The position numbers and the translations under genes were made by a program. From positions 62,001 to 126,000 of the forward strand of contig NC_066594.1 in NCBI RefSeq assembly GCF_905475345.1: DNA of 64,000 nt, written 5' to 3'. The notes below the pieces were generated by a model that was given only the letters and a program-made list of their open reading frames with translations, made no database searches and was not told the origin of the DNA. Shown here one piece after another: positions 38,533-47,746 of this stretch (positions within the stretch are counted from its first letter, which is position 1; every line of letters starts with the position of its first letter). The stretch is from Vespula vulgaris (lineage: Eukaryota; Arthropoda; Insecta; Hymenoptera; Vespidae).

Positions 38533-39539
38533 TTTTTATTCTAACGTCGTTTGTGATATAATTTTTGATAAATTTTGTGATCATCGATAATCCAACTAAT
38601 CGATCGTTATCTAACTCGATAGTGTTCAACTGTACGTTCAAATATTTTTCATAATCTTGTTAAAGGATCAAGATATTGGCAACATATGTGCATTTATAAT
38701 CACTAAACAACTATATTTTCGTATCTTCGTGATTTATGGATCAATGTCGTTATAAATATTTGTTAACAAGTTTAATGAACAGATTTTAAAGTCGAATTTA
38801 TTATTTGGTTTAATTCATCATTTTTTATCTTCTTTCTTCGATACTGTTGTATTCTTTTTTTGATTAAATAATAAATGTATTATAGACATATATATATACA
38901 TATATGTATATACAATACTATATTATACTATATCACAAGCTAGATATACATTACAATGTAAGATTTGGAAGTGTTTGATGAAGGAAAGTCCGGTTCTCTG
39001 GTTCTTCCACCATCCGATTGTAGTTGAACTTATGTTCTAAATCTTCGAACTCGTCGGCTGGTGACAATATTAATATTAAACATTACTAATTTTTAACTTT
39101 AAATTGTATAGACAAATAAGAGTTACACGAAAACGCAGTAATAAAGTTAATGGTAGAGGTCAGTAGAAAGGCAACAATTTCAGATACGTAAAATTGTAAT
39201 TTACAAAAATCGGTGAAACGTAGTTGTCATTCCATTTTACGTATCACTTTCATATTTAGATCGAGGTAAAAATGTTTCTTCGTTTTCTATCGGCCCCATA
39301 ACTTTAGCAATGTCAAACAATCCATTTGTCGATCGTACCGCGCGTTCGAAAGTTGAATTTTCATAGAGTTTTCATAGAGTTTTCATATCTTTAGAAAGGT
39401 CATGATTTGTATGTGTTTATATGTTTAAAAGTTATTATGCCTTATAAATAAGGTAGAATAAAGTAGACATATTTTGAAATTTTATTACAAGGTGGATAAT
39501 AATGCCGCTCCAGCTATTAAAAATATTTGTAATATTTAT

Positions 39540-39960
39540 CGACCGATGCGTTAACAATGGACGTCGTACATAGCTACATCAAACGTTTTCTATATGGAAG
39601 GTATGATGTAAGTGGTGCGACTGATGTCGACAAGGAACTAACCATCGATCACAAAACAGTTTTATATCGTTTGAAGAAGGTTGGATATAAAAACGATCCA
39701 ATGTTTGTGTTTCGCGTGATTAAATCGTGAAGCATTTAATGGATCGTATCTCTGTCAGCGAATCATTACCAACACCTGACGAAACCAAAGCATCCTTGAA
39801 ACCGCCAATTATGTTCAATAATGTACGGAAAGTATCATGATCGATGGAACCAGAATCGATCGTTGCCACCCGTTCCAACTATTGATCATAATCTCTACTC
39901 TATACAATCGGACAATGATTCGCTTTTGCATTGAAATACGAAGAAACCTTTTCCCCTAAC
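39540..39960 (+). pseudogene. mariner transposase relic, copy 1
   Basis: Mariner (Tc1/mariner superfamily) transposases are DDD enzymes that cut and paste the element. The plus strand reads LTIDHKTVLYRLKKVGYK, which fits the second helix-turn-helix of mariner transposases. A stop follows, then LMDRISVSESLPTPDETK, which fits the conserved LMDRISICESLLKRNE region, and a short NNVRK segment after it. Stops and frameshifts are present, and no complete catalytic core is seen. The element is dead. Confidence 0.8.
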
Positions 39961-39974
39961 TTAACATCTCGATT

Positions 39975-40086
39975 AGTAATGTCATTGATTAATATCAATC
40001 TTTTACGGAAATTGACTCGAATTATTGCGATAATATAGCCAGTAAAGTATATCGTTTAACGAGTGAATGACATTACTGATATGATT
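39975..40086. repeat. ~110-bp inverted-repeat element within the mariner-bearing segment
   Basis: ATTAGTAATGTCATTGA on the left and TGAATGACATTACTGAT on the right form an imperfect terminal inverted repeat. The same pair occurs in copy 2 (about 42,835-42,957) and copy 3 (about 46,388-46,500). It could be an old miniature inverted-repeat element or an internal part of the duplicated segment. Confidence 0.5.
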
Positions 40087-40254
40087 ATTATATTATCTAA
40101 AAATTGAGTTATACGCAATTAACTATTAGCAATTAAAGAATACAATAATAAATATATTTCAATATTCGATATAATAAATTTTACACAAAATTTTAGTCGA
40201 ACTTTTAATAAATTTGCCTGGAATGTATATTTATGTGTCTTAATACTGAATGGA

Positions 40255-40282
40255 GAATTAACCTGAGGTATCAGGTTAATTC
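40255..40282. repeat. Hairpin palindrome GAATTAACCTGA-n4-TCAGGTTAATTC, copy 1
   Basis: Perfect 12-bp inverted repeat with a 4-base GGTA loop. Confidence 0.85.
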
Positions 40283-40560
40283 GTACTTTTAATCAAGATT
40301 TTTAAGTTAACGAAATTAATTTGAAATCCTGTGACACACTAAAAATATTCAAATGTTATGAATTGAAGGAATGGGAAATGTCAACTATAATTTCAGTTTA
40401 CACTTGTAACACCATCACATAGATTTACGGACATCACACGCAGATATCACTGAGAATGAATACAAACCAGGTCGGTAGAATTTCCTGATACGTATTCGTT
40501 CGTTTGTTTTTTTCAAACGATATGTCATCTCCGCGTGGCGTAGCCTTATCTTCCTTTCTT

Positions 40561-41945
40561 CAGAAATCAAACGCAAAAGATTTTTTCTTTTGTTACGCGG
40601 AAAATCATTTCGAGTTAGCTTAACCATTGATAAAGCGCGAATTACCTCGTATCCTACGTGTCCTACGAATCGTCTGATACATCACAAACTCGACGTATGA
40701 CGTTTTAAGTTGGTCGGAGGATTTACTGAACGACTAAACTCTAATATCTACAAATTCGTATAGTCTCGAAATGATCGAAGGGATTAAACAAGATTTTAAA
40801 ATATCGTCCTTTCCGCAAGAAGCTTTCTATTCCTTTTCTCTCCATATTTGCAAAATTGTTTTTATACAAAAGCACTGCTTTCTTTACGCATAAGTTCAAA
40901 GACGCAAACAATCAGATAACGACACCTACAAGCATTTATGGAATTAATCGTCGCTTGTATCAGTACTTTACGGTTTCACGTTAAATATTGATATCAAAAG
41001 AATTCATGATATTGTATCGATTACGATTCAAACGAAATATGTGATACTTCTAGAGCAGGAGGTAGGTAATTAAAAAATCAAAAGACGTTCATTCCTTTCA
41101 CAAAAAAGAAAATAAACCTGATCGTGCGTATCACACGATATCACACGACAAAAGCAAAGTTCTATTTCTATTTTAATTAAAGTTTCTAATTATTAGATGA
41201 ATATTTTTCAACATTTTTAATCGGTAATTTAAATAAATTAATGGTCATCATTAATAATGAATTATCAATACGTGGTATAAGTGGTAGGTATTAAACCGAT
41301 TGATACAAAAACTATAAGAATTTTAATTGAAACAATTGTGGGCGTAATAATTTATTATTATTCTAAAAAGGTAGATGAGAATTTACAATAAATCCTGACG
41401 CAACACTGACACGACATTTTACTATTTATTATATATTAACCATTTATACCACGTACTGATATTTAACTACAAATACTAATGAAAACATTTATTGAATACT
41501 ATTAATTTTGATTGTCTCTATACTCTGCTGTATCTCTTTCGCTCTTCCTTTTTCTTCTATGAACTGGAAGAACGAAAACGTAATGAAATAAGTGAAGTTA
41601 ACGATCCATCTCACTTATTCTCATACTATTTCCGTATACTTTCTCGTATTCGTTTTCTTCTTTCATTTTATTTTTGTTTCACTTCGACCCTTACTCACAT
41701 GCTGAAGGAGTTTGGTTTAAAACATTTTTTAAATTACGTGTAAGTACTCACATATAAGTGGATACGACAGAAACAAAATTAGCACCTTTAGTTTCGACAT
41801 TATAAAGTTTGGCTACATTGGATGGTCATACATATGTACATGTAGTTGTATATGTTTGTATGTATTAATATTAATGAATAACTATAACGGACCTGTACCC
41901 ATAACGTCTATAATACAGATGTAAATATTTAGCAAAAAGTTTAAA
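40561..41945. other. AT-rich stretch, no clear gene
   Basis: No conserved motif recognised. A minus-strand frame at 40,415-40,627 (basic peptide with KRKNLLRLISEERKIRLRHA) overlaps the end of duplicated copy 1 and has no recognised domain. A plus-strand 83-codon frame at 41,492-41,743 is rich in Phe/Leu/Arg and looks like AT-biased chance. Confidence 0.5.
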
Positions 41946-42201
41946 TTAACCCTTTGCATTCGGCGCTCACTCGGACGTTCGGAGTTTCGAATGATTTACT
42001 CATATTTAATTTAGACGAATTTGCAAACGTTGTAGAACATATACTTGTGCAAAAAAATCAGTATTTTGTTCCTTATAATATTCTCGATAATACGATAAGT
42101 TTTGAAGGAATTTGTTTATATCATTTACATTGATATCGTTATTTATAAAAATTCCTCGTTTTCTGATCGTTCTGGGGGAACATCCGAGTGCGAAGGGTTA
42201 A
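41946..42201. mobile_element. piggyBac-type miniature element, TTAA-flanked
   Basis: A 256-bp block bounded by TTAA on both sides. The ends are inverted repeats: TTAACCCTTTGCATTCGG with ACTCGGACGTTC on the left, and GAACATCCGAGTGCGAAGG followed by GTTAA on the right. TTAA target duplication plus a CCC-starting terminal repeat is characteristic of the piggyBac superfamily. There is no transposase inside, so it would be a non-autonomous derivative. Confidence 0.75.
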
Positions 42202-42460
42202 AGAAAAATTAAAAAATAAATTAAAATAAAAAGAAAAGAAAGAAAAGTTAGAATTGAAAAAGAAGAAAAAGAAATTACTACCAAAAAGAAAAAAACGAAA
42301 AAGATTACAAAATAAATTAGAATCAAAAGAAAGATTAAAATCTAAAAGAGGAAAAGAAAATTAAAAAAAAATTAAAATCAGAACAAAGGAAAACAGAAAA
42401 GGAATTAAAAGAAAGAGATTAAAGGGAGAAAAAAGACAAAGAAGGAAAAAACAAATAAAC
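42202..42460. repeat. Long A/G-rich (purine) tract
   Basis: About 260 bp with very few pyrimidines, made of AAAAGAAAAG- and AAATTAAAAT-type motifs. Its complement appears as the T/C-rich tract at about 46,930-47,196 in copy 3. Confidence 0.85.
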
Positions 42461-42681
42461 ATGCATTGGGAAATTGTAACGATCCATTTCATATTTATTC
42501 CGAGTGAGTGATATCTGTCTGTAACGGGCGTAAATCTACGCGATGTCGGTGTTATAACTGCAAACTGAAATGTTAGTCGATATTTGCTATTCCTTCAATT
42601 ATCTACGACATTTGAATATTTTCAATCTGCCACAGAATTTGATCTTAATTTCATTGACTCAAAAATCTTGATTAAAAGCTC

Positions 42682-42709
42682 GAATTAACCTGATACCTCA
42701 GGTTAATTC
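42682..42709. repeat. Hairpin palindrome, copy 2
   Basis: GAATTAACCTGA, loop TACC, TCAGGTTAATTC. It is the exact inverse of the copy 1 hairpin including the loop. Confidence 0.85.
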
Positions 42710-42959
42710 TCTAATCAGTTTTGCTACACAGAATATCGATAAATCGTTTATTGAAATATATTTATTATTATTATAACATTTAATTAGATATAATTAATTA
42801 CGTGTATGATAATCTATATGTAATATAATGATCCTATCAGTAATGTCATTCATTCACATTGTTAAGCAAGATAAATACCTTTGACTATATTACTGAAATA
42901 ATTCGAATTAATTTCCATAAAGGAATGATATCAACCAATGACATTACTAATCAAGATAT

Positions 42960-43420
42960 TAAGTTAGAGGAAAAGGTTTCTTCGTATTTCAATGCAAAAG
43001 CAAATCATTTTGCGATTGTTTGGAGAAGAGATTATGATCAATAGTTTGAACGGCGCGACAACGGTTGATTCTCCTTCCATGGATCATGATCCTTTTCATA
43101 GATTATCGTACATAATGGCCCGTTTCAAGAGTGCATCGGTTTCGTTAGGTCCTAATAACGATTCGCAGACAGAAATCCATTAAACGCTTCACTATTTGAT
43201 CATATGGAACATGAACATTGGATATCTTTATATATCCAGCATTCTTCAAATGATGTAGAACTGTTTTGTGACCGATGGTTGGTTCCTAGTCTATGTCTTG
43301 CACCACTACATCATATCTTCCGTATTGGAAACGTTTGATGTAACCATGTGCGATGTCCATTTATAACGCATCGATTCTAAATTTTTTCAAGAGTTGGATT
43401 GGCATTATTCTTTTCCTCGT
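42960..43420 (-). pseudogene. mariner transposase relic, copy 2
   Basis: The minus strand matches copies 1 and 3 through the region encoding TIGHKTVLHHLKNAGY and the following ATTTCTGTCTGCGAATCG block. It holds stops and frame changes. The order and extent are the same as in copy 1, with the catalytic core missing or unrecognisable. Confidence 0.75.
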
Positions 43421-43879
43421 AATAAAATTTCAAAATACATCTTCTTTGTTCTATCTCACTTATAAGGCGTGATAACTTTTAAACAAATACACGAATTCGA
43501 AAAAACCTCTCGAAAAATATTCCACAAAAACTCAACTTTCAAACGCGCGGCGCTTGATAACCGCTTGATAAAGCGCTTGATAAAAATTGATTGTTGGACA
43601 TTACTAAAGTTATGAACCCGGAATAATGTCATCAGCCAATATAGGAATACGAAGAAACATTTTTCCCGAATTAACTCGACCTAAATAAGGTAGGGACATA
43701 TAAAATGGAATGACAATTAGGTTTCACCCATTTTTTTAAATTACAATTATGCGTATCTGACATCGTTGCTTTTCCACCGACTACTCTACTCTTACGGTTA
43801 TTACTGTGTCTACGCGGGACTATTCCTCGTGCATACAATTCAAGGTTATCATCTATTTCATTTTGTCATTATATATGCT

Positions 43880-44035
43880 CACTAGCGGAGTTATTATGCG
43901 TAGAAGAAAAGAAGCTATATGCGAAACGCGTGATGTGTCAGAGGAATAAAAAAAAAAAGGAGAATCTGAAATAATTAATATCTAGAAAGTAGAGTTGCTT
44001 TTATAGCTTTTATATATCTTTCTCTAATAGTTGGA
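43880..44035 (+). pseudogene. Unknown gene fragment, exon B-like, copy 2
   Basis: The plus strand GAAAAGAAGCTATATGCGAA through TATCTAGAAAGTAGAG matches the minus-strand sequence at about 45,120-45,247. It is disrupted by stops and an (A)11 run. Its upstream exon is deleted. Confidence 0.55.
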
Positions 44036-44098
44036 ACATTTCTAATAATTGTTCCCCTGGTTCTTTATTCAATATTATATCAATATTATCATTCGTAC

Positions 44099-44173
44099 CT
44101 TTCTGAGAAGCATCGATATCACTACAGGAGTTGATGCATCTTTGGCAAGTCTTGCCGTTTCTTTTTGTAAATC
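44099..44173 (-). pseudogene. Unknown gene fragment, 75-nt exon C, tandem copy a
   Basis: On the minus strand an ATTTCAG acceptor precedes 25 open codons (starts DLQKETARLAKDASTPVV, ends LLRK) and an AAAG/GTACGA donor follows. The exon is an exact multiple of three with good splice sites, unusual for this window. The protein family is not recognised. Because neighbouring exons in the same copy carry stops, I treat it as part of a pseudogene, but a live small exon is possible. Confidence 0.45.
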
Positions 44174-44399
44174 CTGAAATAATTCAATTGCGAATATACA
44201 TTACACCATTGCCATACAAGTGGTTGATTGTGTTCGTCACTTTTGAAAAAGCAAGTTTGTCAAACCTCCGGCAACACCAAACAAGTAACATAGGTATATT
44301 AGATTTCCAAAATTTAATGCATAGTTTAAAATACAAATAAATTCGAAAGAAACATATCGATAATTTTTGCAAGCTTAAGTGCTCCAATTGTTACAGAAA

Positions 44400-44526
44400 G
44401 ACTTGGTCCTACAAAAGACGATCAACTTTCTTGACATTCATCTGTCGCAGCCTCACAATTTCTTTACACTTCCGGTACGCCACGCGCTTAGCGTATAAAC
44501 TCTTTTTCTTTTCGATCAAGAACTGT
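44400..44526 (-). pseudogene. Unknown gene fragment, exon B, tandem copy a
   Basis: The minus-strand acceptor TTTATTACAG at 44,527-44,536 is followed by a sequence paralogous to 45,125-45,247. One frame is open for 38 codons and highly basic (KKKSLYAKRVAYRKC). In the frame that best matches the other copy there is an early stop. An alternative frame near the end reads SSFVGPSLSVTI, paralogous to ASFVGSSLSVTI in copy b. Confidence 0.45.
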
Positions 44527-44659
44527 CTGTAATAAAATATAATAACAGAAATTAGGAAGCTTTGTAATTCTCTCACAGAAGTAACTTTTACTTCTATAAT
44601 AAAAAGAAATTGATAAAGGTTATAGATATATAAAGCATACGATGTGAAATAAAAACTAT

Positions 44660-44756
44660 CTTTCTTTAATACATAGGAAAGTGTTTGGTGAAAGAAAATC
44701 TGGCCCATTGGTCCTTGATTGACCAAAATGACCAGTCTTTCTCTTGTGAGAGGCAT
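44660..44756 (-). pseudogene. Unknown gene fragment, exon A, tandem copy a (fused)
   Basis: The minus-strand sequence GGCCAGATTTTCTTTCACC is paralogous to the exon A sequences near 45,430-45,520 and 38,960-39,060. Its 5' part runs straight into exon C of tandem copy b, marking a duplication joint near 44,735. The fused frame (44,409-44,756) has 115 codons, but its middle is intronic AT-rich sequence, so it is not a real protein. Confidence 0.45.
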
Positions 44757-44817
44757 CTACACAAGCGATTGATGCACCTTTGGCTGTGGCAAGTCTTGTC
44801 GTATCTCTTCGTAAATC
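44745..44817 (-). pseudogene. Unknown gene fragment, exon C, tandem copy b
   Basis: The minus-strand ATTTCAG acceptor then DLRRDTTRLATAKGASI is paralogous to exon C of copy a but diverged. The donor is lost in the fusion with exon A of copy a. Confidence 0.45.
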
Positions 44818-44999
44818 CTGAAATAATTCAATTGCGAATATATATTACGCCATTGCCGTACAAGCGGTTGATCTTAAACATTTTCAATAGACTTACGGAC
44901 GGTGTTTCCAGAAGGATTATAGATTGACATGTAAATCCTGCATAGGGTAGACTAGTCGTTTTTGAAGAACCAAGTTTGTCAAACCGTCGGCAACATCTA

Positions 45000-45247
45000 A
45001 TATGTAACGTAGGTATATTTGATTTACAAAAGTTAATGAATAGTTTAAAATGGAAATAAATTCGAAGGAAAAATACCGATAATTTTTGGAGGCTTAGATA
45101 CTCTAATTGTTACAGAAAGACTTGATCCTACAAAAGACGCTCTACTTTCTAGATATTCATCTGTCACAGCATCATCATTTTTTTATTCTTTCGGTGCGTA
45201 TATACGCTTCGCCTATAGCTTCTTTTTCTTCCTTGTTTAATAACTGT
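45000..45247 (-). pseudogene. Unknown gene fragment, exon B, tandem copy b
   Basis: The minus-strand acceptor TTTTGTTACAG precedes LLNKEEKEAIGEAYIRTE, then a poly-A slip and stops. A further open run, TDEYLESRASFVGSSLSVTI, continues to about 45,055. The pieces are in different frames, so the copy is broken. Confidence 0.5.
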
Positions 45248-45404
45248 CTGTAACAAAATATAATAACAGATATCAGGAAGACTTTCTTATTCTTCAGAAT
45301 TATCCCAAATTCTCAGTAGCAACTTTTCCTTTTATAATAAGAAGAAATTAATAGAGGTTATAAATATGTGAAGTAATGTGTAATAATATAAAAATTAACT
45401 AACC

Positions 45405-45525
45405 TTCTTTAATAGATTTGTAAGTGTTGCTTGTTAAAAGAAAGTCCGGTTCTTTGGTTTTTGCACCGTGCGATTCCCCGGAGTTACACTTATCTTCCAT
45501 ATCTTTCAACTTGTCGGCAGATGAC
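45405..45525 (-). pseudogene. Unknown gene fragment, exon A, tandem copy b
   Basis: The minus strand reads SADKLKDMEDKCNSGESHG, then EPDFLLTSNTYKSIKE, followed by a donor-like GAAG/GTTAGT. It is paralogous to 38,945-39,065. Family not recognised. Confidence 0.45.
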
Positions 45526-45954
45526 AATATTAACATTAAATCGCACTAGTTTCTAATCTTAAATTATATACATAAATAATAGTCGCGAGAAAAAACAATA
45601 ATAAAATTAACAGTAGAAATCAGTACAAAAGCAACCATCCCAGTTATGTAAGATTATAACTGACAATAATTGTTGAAACCTAGTTCTTCTACCCTTTTGC
45701 GTCACATTCCTTATTCAAATGTTTCCTAGCATTCTACCGGCTAATGAATAATGACATCCGATATAATTTTGTTAATGTTAAACAATTAATTTGGCAATAG
45801 TGCCGCGCGATTATCGAAAGGCGAGCTTCCATCAAGTATTTCGAGCAAGGTCGAATCGAAGAACGAAGAAGATACATTTGAATATTTTATTACAAGAGAG
45901 ATAATGATGCCACTCCGGCTCTTAAAGAAATTTCTGACATTTATTGACCAATCC

Positions 45955-46340
45955 GTTATCAATGGACGTTGCACAAAGCTGTATCAAACGTTTCCAATAT
46001 AGATGGTATCATGTAAGTGATGCAAATGATGCTGTCAAGGAACCAACTGTACACAAAACAGACATAAATCATTGAAGAAGAATAAAAATCCAATGTTTGT
46101 GTGCCGCATGATTAATTAATGAAACATTTAATGGATCATATTTTTATTTGCAAATCGTTACTAAAACGGAACGGAACAGAACTGAAGCATTCTTGAAAGG
46201 ATCCATGAAGCACAATTCTGGGTGAAATTGATCATGACCTATGGAAGGGGAGATTCAACCGTTGCCGTCCGTTCAAACTATTAATTATGATCTATACTCT
46301 AAACAATCGTAAATCGTAACCGCTTTTGCATTAAAATGCA
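45955..46340 (+). pseudogene. mariner transposase relic, copy 3
   Basis: The plus strand encodes HLMDHIFICKSLLKRNGTE, closest of the three copies to the mariner LMDRISICESLLKRNE signature. It is flanked by frameshifted remnants of the helix-turn-helix region (CACAAAACAGACATAAATC). Stops throughout. Confidence 0.8.
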
Positions 46341-46668
46341 AAATAGGAAAATAAAAAGAAACTTTTTTCCCTGACTTAATATCTTAATCAGTAATGTCGA
46401 TAATTAATATCACTCTTTTATGAAAATTAACTCTATTTATTACAATGATGTAATTAAATGTATCACGTTTAACGAATGATTAACATTACTAATTTGATTG
46501 TTATATCATATAAAAATTATCTTACACCTAATCAACTATATCTGATTAAACAATATAATAGTAATAAGTATATTTCGATATATGATTTAATAAATTTTAC
46601 TCGAATTTTTAGTCGAATTTCTAACAAATTTACTCGATTCTATATTTTTGTGCCTCGTACTGCTTAGA

Positions 46669-46696
46669 GAATTAACCTGAAATATTCCGTTAATTC
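46669..46696. repeat. Decayed hairpin palindrome, copy 3
   Basis: GAATTAACCTGA on the left arm is intact, but the right arm reads TCCGTTAATTC, so the stem has lost pairing relative to copies 1 and 2. Confidence 0.75.
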
Positions 46697-46929
46697 GCAT
46701 TCTCAATCAAGTTTTTTAATCAAGCTAATGAAATTAAAATCAAATCGTACAGCCGATTAAAAATATTCAAATATTGTGAATAATTAAAGAAATAACAAAT
46801 ATTCGGTTAAAAGTTGGGTTTACATTTGCGACATCGTTATTACAACGACTCACAGAAATTAGATACAGATATCACTCGATATAAATATGAAATATATCCG
46901 TACAATTTCCCAATACGCATTTGTTTGTA

Positions 46930-47196
46930 ATATTTTTCTTTTTTGTCTTCTTCATTTTTTTTTCCTTGAATTCTTTTCTCCATTTTAATCCTTTTTTCTG
47001 ATTTTCCTTTTTTGATTATTCTAATTCTTTTTCCACCTTTTTTCCTTTTTTTGAATTTTAATCTTTTTTTCGATTCTAATTTCTTTTTTAATTTTTTGCG
47101 TTTTCTCCTTTTTGGTATTAATTTCTTTTTTTTTTCTTTTTCAATTATAATTTTTCTTCCTTTTCTTTTTATTTTAATTTATTTTTTAATCTTTCT
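46930..47196. repeat. Long T/C-rich (pyrimidine) tract
   Basis: Counterpart, on the opposite strand, of the purine tract at 42,202-42,460. A Phe-rich open frame here (47,012-47,263) is a composition artefact. Confidence 0.85.
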
Positions 47197-47459
47197 TTAT
47201 CCCTTCGCACCCAGACGTCCCCACAGAGCTCCCCATCAGAAAAACAGAAATTCTTACAAGTAACACAAGATATCAATGAAACTGACGTAATCGAATTCCT
47301 TCAAAACTTATCATACTACCGAGAATATTATAAGGAACAAAATATTGATTTTTTTGCAAAAGAATATTTCTTCAATGTTTGCAAATTCGTCTAAATCAAA
47401 TATAAATAAATCAATTGAAGCTCTGAACGTTCGAGAGGACATCAAAAGCAAGGGGTTAA
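47197..47459. mobile_element. piggyBac-type miniature element, second copy
   Basis: 263 bp. The right end is AAGGGGTTAA and the left end is a decayed TTAT followed by CCCTTCGCACCCAGACGTCC. Internal landmarks GCAAATTCGTCTAAAT and GGAACAAAATATTGAT match 41,946-42,201 in inverse orientation. Confidence 0.65.
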
Positions 47460-47619
47460 TTTTAACTTTTTCTAAATATCTACATGTATACAGATGAATA
47501 CAAAGGCAAATTATAGTTATACATCAATATTAATACGTACACACACACATGTATATATGTATTTTTATGATTATACACACATATACACACTTATATACTT
47601 ATACATATATATACATCTA

Positions 47620-47746
47620 TTAACCCTAAATACATCCTACATATAGAGAGGTTTTCCGTTTAAACATTCGTAATAATTAAAACATATCAACACATGTTCT
47701 GTATGTGTATCTCTACATGTGTGTGTGTGTGTGTGTATAGGGTTAA
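47620..47746. mobile_element. Possible tiny TTAA-flanked element
   Basis: TTAACCCTAAATACA at the left and TGTGTATAGGGTTAA at the right give a 127-bp unit with TTAA ends and a short inverted repeat (TTAACCCTA exact). The interior includes a (GT)n run. It may be a third, very short piggyBac-type derivative, or chance. Confidence 0.3.

Larger units (their letters stand above)
38945..40560 (+). repeat. Duplicated segment, copy 1
   Basis: Starts near GGAAGTGTTTGATGAAGG, matching 45,428 onward and, in part, 44,690 onward. It then aligns with copy 3 through GTCGGCTGGTGACAATATTAA, the mariner relic, and the palindrome at 40,255, to GAATTTCCTGATACG near 40,480. It aligns with copy 2 in reverse complement from about 39,160. 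It lacks the purine tract and miniature element found in copies 2 and 3. Confidence 0.8.
41946..44035 (-). repeat. Duplicated segment, copy 2 (inverted)
   Basis: Reverse complement of copy 3. From right to left it carries a gene-fragment exon (43,880-44,030), the GTTGCTTTTCCACCGAC block (43,760), the mariner relic, the hairpin palindrome, an A/G-rich tract and the miniature element. Compared with copy 3 it has lost the stretch holding one exon (TTGTCAT near 43,872 is joined to TATATGCTCAC). Identity looks moderate, by eye around four fifths. Confidence 0.75.
45000..47459 (+). repeat. Duplicated segment, copy 3
   Basis: Carries gene-fragment exons B and A (minus strand), the GCAACCATCCCAGTTATG block, the mariner relic, a decayed hairpin, a T/C-rich tract and the miniature element. 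With copy 2 it forms an inverted pair centred near 44,700. With copy 1 it is a direct repeat. Confidence 0.78.

Noticed and set aside
44409..44756. 115-codon minus-strand frame as a real protein
   Set aside because: It reads through an intron-like AT-rich stretch and across a tandem duplication joint between two exon copies.
47012..47263. 83-codon Phe-rich frame resembling a membrane protein
   Set aside because: It translates the T/C-rich tract shared with the inverse purine tract in copy 2. Composition artefact.
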